NCBI RefSeq assembly: GCF_945859685.1
Contig: NC_079148.1
Location: forward strand, 92,571,007-92,635,006
Direction: 5' to 3'
Length of the DNA: 64,000 bases
Origin: Eupeodes corollae
Lineage: Eukaryota; Arthropoda; Insecta; Diptera; Syrphidae
This document shows positions 10,954 through 21,336 of the stretch, one piece after another. Each line of letters begins with the position of its first letter. Within the stretch, counting starts at the first letter, position 1. Below the pieces are notes generated by a model. That model was not told the DNA's origin. It saw nothing but the letters and a program-made list of their open reading frames with translations, and made no database searches. The position numbers and the translations under genes are program-made.

Positions 10954-13590
10954 TTACTTACTTACTTACTTAAGGTGTAACATGCGTCTCCATAGAGCTC
11001 GGTCCCTAGCTAGCTGTCTCCAGTTTCGCACGCAAAGTTGGTTGAGGTCCTTTCCCACCTGTGTGCGCCACCTGAGTCGCGGTCTTCCACTACTGCGCCG
11101 TCCCTCGGAATTAGATTCGAAGACCTTCCGGGCTGGAGCGTTGATGTCCATGGTGATGTTTTGTCCAAGACTTCGTTGCTCAGTGTCCTTTTTGTGATGA
11201 CAGCATATACTTGGCCTTGCCCTCATTGACCACTTAACCCATCTTCTTCGCTTCCGTCGAAATGCTGAAAAACGCTCCACTGACATCACGCTTTGATCTT
11301 CCAATTATGTCAATATCATCTGCGTATCTGAGTAATTGGATGGAACTTTGGAAAATTGTGCCTCTAGTGTTGACAGTTTAATTTTGCATAATTTTTTCCA
11401 GAACGATGTTGAAGAAGTCGCATGACAGTGCATCGCCTTGTCTAAAAGCTTTTTTGAAATCAAAGGCATCGATAAGATCTTTTCCGACATTGATAGAGCC
11501 GCGTACATTCTCCATCGTCATTCTGCACAAAAAAACTCATTCGTTTGTGCAGAATGAATGACAGGGATGCTAAAACTAGACATTGCTCTGTAGAGCTCTT
11601 CCCGCTTTAAAATCGATAAAGAGATGGTGGGTATCGAATTGAAGCTCCTATGTTTCCTCCAAGATCTGCCGTAGTATGAATATTTGGTCAATAGTGGACT
11701 TTCCTGGTATGAAGCCACAGCGATAAGGACCATGTCAGGTTGTTGACGAACGACTTTAGACATTCACATAATAATAATGTTAAGAAGAATTCGAATAGTT
11801 CAGCAGCGATGCGGTCAGCTCCAGCAGCTTTATTTGACTTAAGTTTAGATAAAGCTATCTTCACTTCGTCAATGTCGGTTAGGCTGAATTGTTGATCTGC
11901 GTCGCCAAGTTCTAGGTTCTATCTCCCTTACAGCGGAGTTCGGTTCGTCATCGCCGTTATATAATTTAGACAAGTGGTCTTTACATATTCTCAACATGGA
12001 CTACGGTCCCACTACGATGTTCCCCTGATCGTCCTTACAGGCTTCGGTTCGTGGCTGGTACCCTTGGTCGGTTTTTTTACCCTTTGTGCAGCGCCGTTTT
12101 GTATGCGGCTTGTTTCGCCGCGTGCGCTTGCCGGCATTCGTCGTCAAACCAGGGGTTTCGCTGTGGTGGCCGTGTGAAACCTAGCACTTCAGAGGCGGCA
12201 TCTCTGATGGTTGCAAGGAAATGTTGCCACTGGTTTTCAATGCTTAATGCAGGCAGCATAGGATTACTTTAGAGGTTATTAGAGACTCGATTGGAAAAGG
12301 ATTGTAGTCGTCTAACGTCGAATCTTCTCACAGTACTTCCTTGTTTTGGCTTGGATCGGGATATCCGTAGACGAACCTTAGCTTTAACGAGGTAGAGGTC
12401 CGAGTCAATGTTGGCCCCTCGGAATGTTCGGATATCTTGTATACTGGAGAAGTGAGGTGTGTCGATCCCAATGTGGTCAATCTGGTTGACGGTTGATTGA
12501 TCAGGAGATTTCCATGTCCCCTTATTGATATTGAGATGTGTGAACTGTGTACTAGCTACCAGAACGTCTCACCCAGCAGCGAAATCGATTAGCCTGAATC
12601 CGTTGTCGGAGGTGGTGTCGTCCAGGCTGTTTCTCCCGATTATGCCACCAAAGATGTCTTCTCTTCCTAGCTTGGCATTAAAATCTCCTAAGACAATTCG
12701 TATGTCATAGCCAGGGCACTGCTCATATGTCTTGTCCAAGAGCTCGAAGAATATGTCTTTGGTGTCTTCATCTTTCTCCTCTGTTGAGGCATGCGCGCAT
12801 TTTAGGCTTATGTTGGCGAATTCAGCGTTGATGCGGATTGTCGTGATGTGCTCGCTAACACTGTTGAAGCTCAAAACTTTTTGCCTGAGTCTAGTTACAA
12901 CCACAAATCCACACCCAAATAGACGCTGCTTTTATTCTCGGTAGCAGTCGCCGTAGTGTACATGCCCGGTCCATCCCATCGCACTTCTTGGATGGGTGTA
13001 ATATCTGCCTTCCAGCAGTTTAGGGGTTCCGCTAGTTGTTCAGCTGCACTTAGTCTGTTAAGGAACCAAACATTTCACGTGCAGATCCGAACTTCGTTGT
13101 AATTATTTCGTTTGCTTGGATTGTCAACAGTGAATCCGTCCCTATCCGAGGGTTGTTGCTGCTTCGCGTTTAAGGTATTTTTTACGTGGCCAGGAAGTCA
13201 CCCCGACGAGCTACACCTCAAAGTGGAGGGCCAGATACTTCGTATAACACCAAGGCTCCGAATGTGTCGAGGAGGCCCTATAAGTTGTTCACTAAGTAGT
13301 TCAACCTTACCAGAACTGTAGACGCCACCGTTGCTTCCATTTCGAGAATTCGTCCACTGCCGTCTGGACGAGGAAAGGTGCTTTAGTGGAAACGACTCTC
13401 CCCTTCTCTAGTTTACTGGCGCCAAGAACTTTCCACTAGGTTTAGAACCCAATCTGCAGTTGAAGTACTAGGCACCCGATATTTACCGCGGGGAGGTGAG
13501 AGTAGGAGTTTATAGACAGAGGTGGGTTTTGAGAAAATCCTGTAGACGCTTGTGAATGCACATGTCTACCATTTGAACATCAAGTCTACA
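10954..13590 (-). mobile_element. Long RTE-like LINE relic
   Basis: One of the two most complete copies of the RTE-like family here. In element order (minus strand): 5' UTR from about 13590 (shared with 42.2 kb, e.g. TTGATGTTCAAATGGTAGAC), the ORF region from about 13170, endonuclease core at 12904-12569 (VVTRLRQKVLSFNSVSEHIT; PGYDIRIVLGDFNAKLGRED; DNGFRLIDFAAG), linker (GFTRPPQRNPWFDDECRQAH at 12240-12080), RT with IFDFKA-type motif A broken near 11600, FRQGDALSCDFFN near 11440 and YADDIDIIGRS near 11320-11280. The C-terminus is RPRLRWRTQVGKDLNQLCVR, and the 3' end is CACCTTAAGTAAGTAAG at 10954-10975. Many stops and frameshifts and at least one internal loss near 12050 make it dead. Confidence 0.9.
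12569..12904 (-). pseudogene. Apurinic-type endonuclease domain fragment of RTE-like LINE
   Basis: Open 111-codon frame holding the C-terminal part of the exonuclease/endonuclease/phosphatase-fold domain that nicks target DNA. The motif IVLGDFNAKLGRED at about residues 75-88 is the conserved GDFN catalytic block, followed by SDNGFRLIDFAAG. The upstream N-terminal part (the region ending in EVRWDGPGM) lies in another frame at about 13000-12940, and the downstream SDHYLV block also lies out of frame. The plus-strand copy at 42 kb has lost most of this domain. Confidence 0.8.
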
Positions 13591-15332
13591 ATTTTATGTT
13601 CCTTAAAATTGATGTCTATTCATTGTTTCTCCCAAGCCTTGGAAATTTAGTACATCGCTGGTTAAGAACTTTTTCAAAAAGGAGATGATCCTTAAAAAGA
13701 GAAGTAGCGATCAGTCTATGAGTTGATACTAATTAAACATAAGTCTCAGAACCTATCTTCAGGATCTTATGAAGAAATCGGTTGTAAGAGAAGTACATAT
13801 ATATTTCTGACATGAAATAAATCGTAGATTTTTCAACTTTTCTAAGATTTCTGATAATTTTCTCAGTCTGATTAATAGAGCAGGATTATCCGATTATTAA
13901 AATGTCTAACCCAGATTTTATTCCTTGATTTGAAATAAGCCACGAAGAATAATTGAGAAATAAAATCAAGAAAATTTTATTCTTAGATTTTGGAAAGAAA
14001 AAAAAATTGTATCTAACATTTTGAATATATTATATCTAAGAAAATACTAATCCCTGAGATCTTAGAAATATGTATATTAATAAACTTACAAATTTATTTA
14101 CTTTCACCAAAAAATTTTAAAATTTTCAAATATTTCCCTTTTGTCATAAATTTTTTTCTATAAAAAAAAAATTAAACTCCCCTTGCTTCAGTATGAAGCA
14201 CTTTTGCAGTCTGACACTCAGACATTGACATGGAAATTAAATTTAATTTGACAACAACAGGACACTTTCATTAGTAAGTCTGAGTCCTTCTGCAATTTTA
14301 TAGATAAGTGTAAAGCATTTGAGCAAACGATGCGACACGATGACGATGAGCGTTGATGCGACAGGAGCTACCCTTTCATTGCAACTGCTTGGCTTGCTTA
14401 AAGGGGGAAATTATATAACAATAAGAGTAATGTAGATTTATAGAGATGCTCAATTCCGTTTGTCATTTTGTCAACTGTCAACCTATTTTTACTTTTGCTT
14501 GTACATTCGATTTATTCTTTTGTGCACACACATTTAACATTATCCTGCAATTGAATTGCGTTGTCTGTTGCTGCCTAATTAGCATTTGAATAGATTTGCG
14601 TGAGCCCAGAAGCGGTTCGTATAGCTGCTGTCAAAGTAACATAAGTTCCAATAAAGACATATTGCCCTAAGGCTTGGTAAGAGGCGTGGTAAAATCTGCC
14701 GAGAAGTGTGTCTGTGTAGTGGCAATAATTCTAAAGAGCTTCCGTTGTTGTGATTTGGCGGATGTGTCATAGAAGTGGGTACATATCCGGATGAAGCCAG
14801 ACGAAACATGAGAAAGGGTTAATCACGGATGAAATGCAGAATTTGTTATATAGTTTCGAGTGTTCTTCTACACACTCTGAGGAGTGGGCATAAGTCGAGT
14901 TATGTGGAGGGTGTTTCCACCTTCATCATTCTGACTCCCTCATATGATGTACTTCATTAGAAAGCGAGGATGAATTTTGTTTGAATAAGAAACTTAATTC
15001 GTTTTTTGTTGTTTGTATTTTTTAAGAGAATATTCATGTTAATTGAATTAAGGGATTTAAGTCTTTCTATAAGTGAACAGCACGAGTCCTTAGGGCAAAT
15101 CTAATCGGATTGTGTGGTTGAGATACGCACATGTGTTTTTGAAAATGTGTAAATGTCACACTGTTTCAGAGGAATTTCATACATTTGAGAGTGTTTTTGC
15201 TTTTACAAAAATAACTCTCGAACAATTTAACTATTGCTGTGTCTAGAAATATGGTATTTCAAATACTTTTGCTTTGACAATGGAGCACAGGTATCAAGGA
15301 TCACGCCAAGAACTACTTCAATGAACTTTATT
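13591..15332. other. Non-coding stretch, nothing recognised
   Basis: AT-rich with oligo-A/T tracts. A few short open frames (for example 76 codons at 14579-14809, minus) have no motif. I cannot support a gene or a repeat family here. Confidence 0.45.
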
Positions 15333-15440
15333 AACAGTCCATTGAGAACTAGGACGTAGTGACTTACAACTCTCAATCATTTTTGTGTGCAGCATTATCA
15401 AATTGTTCTCAACCATTTCTGTGTGCAGTAATTATCAAAT
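15333..15440 (-). mobile_element. SINE 3' fragment with internal duplication, copy 2
   Basis: Matches the 3' half of the SINE on the minus strand (AACAGTCCATTGAGAACTAG, GACTTACAACTCTCAA). A roughly 45-bp segment around CTCAAcCATTTcTGTGTGCAG and ATTATCAAAT is present twice in direct orientation, a local duplication not seen in the other copies. The tRNA-like head is absent. Confidence 0.6.
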
Positions 15441-17164
15441 CAAAAAAGAGAAAGTATAAAAGCTCTTAATCTTGTATTTTGAAAATTATAAGGGTGATAA
15501 TTAATCTGTTTACTTTTCATAAATTTTCCAAACGACACACGTGCCGTCCAGCCCTCTAAACTTGAATCTAGATATTAATGTATGAATATCCAAAAAGTAA
15601 CATTTTTCAAAAAAAGAAAATTCGCCCCAAATGGAATTAATAAAAGTTCATAAAGTGTAATTGTCCTGATAAAGACTTCGTTCGCCCCAATTTATTATCT
15701 ACATCGCAATATAATATTCTAAATATAACCCAAAATTGAAGTTGAATAATAATTTATGGCTTCCTGTGGAAAACAAAATGAATTACCCATCCATTTCCGC
15801 ACCACATTATGTTGTTCTTTACACTTTTCCTATATTTCATTTCAATGTATAATAAATCCTAATTCGCCATCATATCGTTTATTCTATACGAGTGAATATA
15901 TATGCAGTGTCCTTGTTGGCAATTTAATTTGTGAGTCATCTAGTGTCTCCGTCTCGCCTCTTAGCATCATCAACATTATTTTTGGGATTTGGATTGCTCT
16001 GATTGGAATATATCTAAAAGAGAGGTCCTCCACTTGGAATGATGTCCGTTTCCGCCCAAAGATTGGTTACTCGATTACGAGCAACACTCTAGCCCGGTCT
16101 CAAGTTATTGTGTTGTTATTGTTAAACCATTATTGAGTTGAAAAGGGATCCCAATCCCAATCCCAATCCAATGGACAGGACATTATACAACAAACTCAGT
16201 GTGGTATCCACTATATTTCTACTCATGATGTGAAACACGCACATTTAGATCACCCTGCTGGAAAACAATATAATAAAAACTGGAGTTAAAGTGCTCTGTC
16301 AACATCGATAATATAAATATACTCAATACACTTAAGTGTATAAGTGTTGATATATATGTATGTAAAGTATAAGCTTGGGCTAAAATTTATGTCTAACAGT
16401 TCGATGAAAACTAGCAGGAGTCTCCAAAAACTCAATTAAGGCAGCTGGACGACCATACGAACGAGGGTTGAATTCAGGCAAAATGCAATTGATTTGAAAG
16501 GAACATTTTTATCAACAAATTCATACCCTCAATCCCAGTCATCTAATAGGACTTGTGTTCATTGAAGCTTATATAAATGATTATACGCGCCTCGCCTTGG
16601 ATAAGTATTAAAATAATTGATGGCTTTCCAATCAATATGGTTCTTGCGAAGAACTAAGATAATATGTGTAGGAAAAGTTATCAATATTTTTAGAATATGG
16701 TTGAGGAAATAATGTTACTTGCATTCTTTTTGTCAATTACTGCTTCACATCTATGAAGGGACTAAGAAAGATAAATTCAGAGTTTAATCCTTCTTCTAAA
16801 AAATGTCATGGATGTCATCTATCACTTGTCCTTTTCTTTTATTCTTTTTGCAGTGCGTGTTTCATACTTCTGGAAAGACTATACAATTTTACCAATAAAT
16901 AAAAAAGTTCTACAAACGTAAACGAAAAATATGTACATATACCTATCTTGTATTCTCAAGCTCTTCGAAAGTTTAGTTTATTACTCAACCTGTGATAATC
17001 TTAAAGTTTTAAAGAATTATACTAGATTGTGGCAAAAAACCTATCTAACTTTGGCAGAGGCTGTTTATATGGATTCCGTTAGTGTATTGAATCCACATAT
17101 CAACTGAAATGGTTCAATGTACATGATACTGTTTTCTTGCAATGAAACTTTTCGGGATCTATTC
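15441..17164. other. Non-coding stretch with one unsupported 126-codon frame
   Basis: Open frame 15756-16136 (+) of 126 codons has a hydrophobic C-terminal half but no domain I recognise and no family support; likely chance. A TCCCAA hexamer occurs three times in tandem near 16148-16166. Otherwise AT-rich. Confidence 0.4.
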
Positions 17165-19745
17165 TAAATTTGGTCAAAAGTTATTTAAACTGCAATCTTT
17201 GGATGCGTGATTTCGTAAAATTAAAAACCTTCTTTGATAAATTTCAATCAAACCACTTTATACTTATGGGATACGTCAGAACAAGAATAAAAGAAACATT
17301 CGATTCACGGCTTATCACTGAAGTGAGAATTTCAAAAGATACTGTAAGTGACAACAACAATATATTTTGTGAGCTCTTGGAAAAGACATCGGTGCATTTA
17401 TACTTAACAAGAGAGAGGCTTTGTCGATGAAACTGGCGAGTTTACTATTGTGTCAACTAGAGATAATACTACCTTTTTGGACCACATGACGCAAAGTTTC
17501 CCCAGTTCATTGTTGCTTCTAAGACTTAAATGGTTTACCAATAGACGCGATTAATACATGGACAGAATTGATGAAGTTGCTGTGCAAAAACTCTTGCCCT
17601 ATAAATAAATAAATACCAATGTCAAGTTTGAGCGAAAGAAACGCTGGTTTGATATGGATTGTAATAAAGCTGGAAAATCTTCATTAACATACTACTTAAC
17701 ATTTACAGAAAATATAATCTCGATGCAAGCTGAAAAAACTGTTGTGAAGCAAATAAAAAGTGTAAAGCCCTATGTAAAGAAAAATAACTTTTGTACTACC
17801 AATGCATTTCCAGTCAAGTCGCAAGTATTACCGCAGCAAAAGATTGGTGGAAACTAGCCAAAAAAAAAACGCGGTAATCCTCCGAATACTGGAACACAAA
17901 TTACAGCTTTCGAATTTATGTCATGATTCGAAAATTGCCTTAATTCAGATCGATTAAGCAGTGGAGAATATTCCTGTAGTTGAAACACCTGAACTTGATC
18001 ACCCAGTTGATTTGAATGAAGTAAAGATTGCGATTGAATCTTCAAAAGAAAACAAAGCTTCGGGTATTGACGGCATCCCATGTGAGTTTTATAAAAATGC
18101 GAGTAATTCTTGTATTGGGGAGGTTCATACTTTGCTGAAAATAATCTACGAAACAGGAACAATACCATCTAATAATATTTTTCCGCTCTTCAAAAAAGGT
18201 AACGCTAGTTTCATTTTTAGATACCCTCTAAAAATTATTCACCTCAGTTCTCCTAAACCGCTTGACTACTTGGATCGAAAATAACAATATATTCAATGAA
18301 TTCCAGGCTGCATATTGAAAAGATTATAGTACCATTGATCAGATTTTTAATCTTTAATGTCTTATTCAGTTGCAACTAAGCTAGAAAAAGAAACTTTATG
18401 CTTGGTTCGTTCTTAGTTACCAACTTATTACATGGGCATCTCGACGAAAATGGTTAAAATTATCAAACTACTATACCAAGATACAGTTGCCGCCGTCTGT
18501 GATGGAAGCAGTACGTTTAATTTCTTTGGAACGAGCAAAGGCGTTAAACATTCTGAACTCCCCATCGGAATACATGTGGAAGGAATCGGTGAAAATGTTC
18601 TTTTGTATGCTGATAATATTGGAATATTGGCTGAGAGTCAAAGAATCATAAACAAGTTCAGCAGCTATTGCGATAAATGGAACCTTGAAATGTATGTTGA
18701 AAAATATCAAATTGTAATTTTTAGGAAAGGAATCCGAAGAGCATTAAGTGACAAATGGAATTTTAAAGGTGTAGAAGTAAAAATAACAAACCAGTATAAA
18801 TATCTTGTCTTTACATATAAAATCTCTTGGCCTAAACATCTAACAAAGAGGATGGCAACATCAAATAATGCAATCAACGCAACCTGGTCTAATTTTTTGA
18901 AAAATAAGTAAGTGCCTCATTCAACAAAGTTTACAGTCTATGACTCAGCCGCCAGATCAATTTCTTTTAATGTGCTCAAATATGGGGGTACAAAGAGTAC
19001 ATACAATGTGAAAAGCTTTAAAGAGTTTTCGCAAAAAAAAATGTTTCAACCATCGAGTGCGCTTCGCAAAAAAATGTAATGGGCCACGGAGCGGTCGGGC
19101 CCTTTCCGCGCGGCTGCCGTCGTTGTCAACTATGAAACAACTTATTTTGAAAGGAAACATGCCCTTAAAATGCTCTTGAAAGAACAACAGTGGAAAGATT
19201 CTACCGAACGTGCCTTACAGTCGTAATTTCACGACAAATATGGCAATGTATCATAACCAGAGGTACCCAACTATTTTAATGACTCAAATTCACGAGAAAT
19301 GATAAGTCTGATCTTAAGAACGAGGTGTGGATTACTTAACTTGAATGCTATTACGTTTCAGCATGACACTGTTGACTTATGTACAATGTGTAACCTACCA
19401 CTCTGTCAGCATATGTCCTATTCTCAATTCATACCGGAGATTATTTCTGGGAGCTGAAACAATTAATCACACCGGTTTTTTTTTCAAATACTGAAAGATA
19501 AATGTTATTTAAAACTATACAAATTCTTAAAATATGCTCTTAGTTATAGCAAATTACTTGTAAATAAATATATAGTATTTACAGTAAATTCAAGCTAAGG
19601 AAAAATATAAATAGTAAAACTTTAACCTGACAGACAACTTTAACAATTTATTGTCCTTAATAATTTTGAACACCAGCATAATCTTGTTTTTATAACCACT
19701 TTTTTAAAAAATAAAATGTATTTATCTATCTATCTTTCTATATCT
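17165..19745 (+). mobile_element. Family B LINE relic, second copy
   Basis: Endonuclease remnant at 17170-17430 (LNCNLWMRDF, FILMGYVRTRIKETFDSRL), linker WFDMDCNKAGKSSL at 17640-17700, RT start at 17961-18284 (NKASGIDGIPCEFYKNASN, then FPLFKKGN), and RT core at 18432-18911 where motif C reads LLYADNIGIL (second Asp to Asn, GAT to AAT). The C-terminal zinc-knuckle-like region lies near 19300-19420 (LILRTRCGLLNLNAITFQHD, CTMCNLP). The 3' part ends near AAAATGTATTTATCTATC with a short (ATCT)n tail at about 19720-19745. Motif A and the middle of the RT are badly degraded. Confidence 0.8.
18432..18911 (+). pseudogene. Family B RT core fragment (159 aa)
   Basis: Open frame with GISTKMVKIIKLLYQDTVAA (region before motif B), a motif B truncated to GVKH, then a jump to LPIGIHVEGIGENVLLYADN. 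About 20 residues of motif B (QGCLLSPLLFALFINDL) are deleted and the second YADD aspartate is Asn, so the enzyme is inactive twice over. KWNLEMYVEKYQIVIFRKG and NQYKYLVFTYKISW align with the thumb of the first copy. Confidence 0.75.
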
Positions 19746-20149
19746 GTAAAGTAAACCAATTTTCTCACCCGATCAGTAAGGCTTTCCCAAATTTAGGTCA
19801 AACATTATGATGTCTAATTAATTTTATAAGTCATTTCTGAGCCCAGACTGACCCTGTCCAACTTTAAAATAATCTTAATCGGTTTTATACTTGGGGTGTA
19901 ATTAATTTTCTATAACCATGGTCTAAGAAATTTTATAACCCCGATGTAACTAAGTCTCTTTAAAATGATTTTTTAAGGTCTACTCTTGAATATGGTCTTC
20001 TTATTATACATATCATTCTTGACGCATTCAAGGCGTTCAAAGAAAAACACAAACAATTCAAAAACTTGCATGAAATCTTTATTTAATTGATAGTATGGTC
20101 CATATAATTTAATGTTTGAAGATTATTTCATGCAAATGTTTACCTTGAC

Positions 20150-21040
20150 TGCGTCTCTAATGGTCCATCCGCTTAGTCCAATTTGACATACTCTTTCCAA
20201 TATTTAGGCCGGTATCTCACGAATAAAAGCTTCTATGTTGTCTTCCAATACGTCAATTGAAGCGGGTTTGTCTGTATAGACATGAGCTTTAAGAAGCTCC
20301 ACAAAAAATAGTCAAAAGACGTTCAATCGCATGATCTAGGCGGCCAATTGACCGGTCCCGAACGTGAAATAAAATATTCACCGAACTCGCCTCTCAATAT
20401 GTCAATTGTTGCGCATGCTGTGTGGAATGTTGCACCGTCTTTTTGAAACTATATGTCATGCAAGTCAAGCTCTTGCATCTTGGGCAAACAAAAGTTAGAT
20501 ATCATCTCATGAGCGCTACCCACCATTCACAGTTACGTTACAATTCGCATCATCTTTAAAGAATTACGGTCCAAAATCCTACCTAAATCCTTACGCAAAA
20601 TTGTCCACGTTTTTGAGAAACAGAGGACCAATTACTGCAAACGGCGACGAATCGATAATTGATGGTCATCATTAACACCTGGCCGATACAACTTGGATTT
20701 TTCTTCAGATCGCACTCTATGTAAGCGTGTTGGTGGTTAAGTGTCCAACAATGCAAATTTGGTGCGAAATTTAGTCACAATAGCCCGAATAGCCGCTTCA
20801 GTGGATCGATTAAGCTGACCATAAAATGGAAGAAGCACGCGATGAACTTTCTTAATAGAGCACGTATTTTGATAATACAATTTAATAATTTGCTGGCGTT
20901 GTTCGTTTGTAAGACGATTTATGGTTAAATTATAGACCAAACTGAAGTTGTTTGACAGTGAAACAAAACACGAAATGTGCTTCAGTTGTTTAAACCAATT
21001 TTGGCAAAAAGATAATAGCTAAAGGATCACCCTTCATAAA
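20150..21040 (-). mobile_element. Mariner-like (DD41D-type) transposon relic
   Basis: Minus strand. An N-terminal helix-turn-helix frame at 20940-20737 reads LTNEQRQQIIKLYYQNTCSI, then SIRRRLQ..LVLCFSKTWTILRKDLG. The central third with the first catalytic Asp (SDEAHF) is missing. The C-terminal part has LPKMQELDLHDI, FQKDGATFHTACATIDIL and WPPRSCD.TSFDYFLW. There are 41 residues between the Asp of KDGAT and the Asp of FDYF, as in DD41D mariner-related transposases. A terminal-repeat candidate, AGGGTGATCCTTTAG, lies at about 21024-21038; no matching inverted copy is seen at the other end. Internal deletion and stops make it dead. Confidence 0.75.
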
Positions 21041-21059
21041 CAAATACAGATTGGATTTT

Positions 21060-21336
21060 TCTTATAAAATTATAAACAGAATACAAATATAACAAAATAT
21101 TTTCTATAAGAAAGAATTAGTTAAAGGCAATATTTTTTTTATTTTTAAAAGATATTTGAGTCAAAAAACAATTTTTACCAACTTTTAGCAATGTTTTTTT
21201 AGAGTCGTCTGTATCATTGTGCATTTTTTGTATTAAAACAAATTATTTAAAGTCGATATCTCTACTGTAGATATGCACGATAAAAATATCTTTCCAAGCG
21301 TATAGATGTACGAACTTACGTACACACGTATGTAGA
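21060..21336 (+). repeat. Repeat R fragment, deleted internally
   Basis: Contains AAAGATATTTGAGTCAAAAA, CAATTTTTACCAACTTTTAG, then AAGTCGATATCTCTACTG and GTACGAACTTACGTACACAC in the same order as the R units at 47-50 kb, with the middle missing. It ends where the next element seems to start (CTAGGGTGGATC). Confidence 0.65.

Noticed and set aside
15756..16136. 126-codon open frame, plus strand
   Set aside because: No domain, signal or repeat support, and composition like the surrounding AT-rich DNA; treated as chance.
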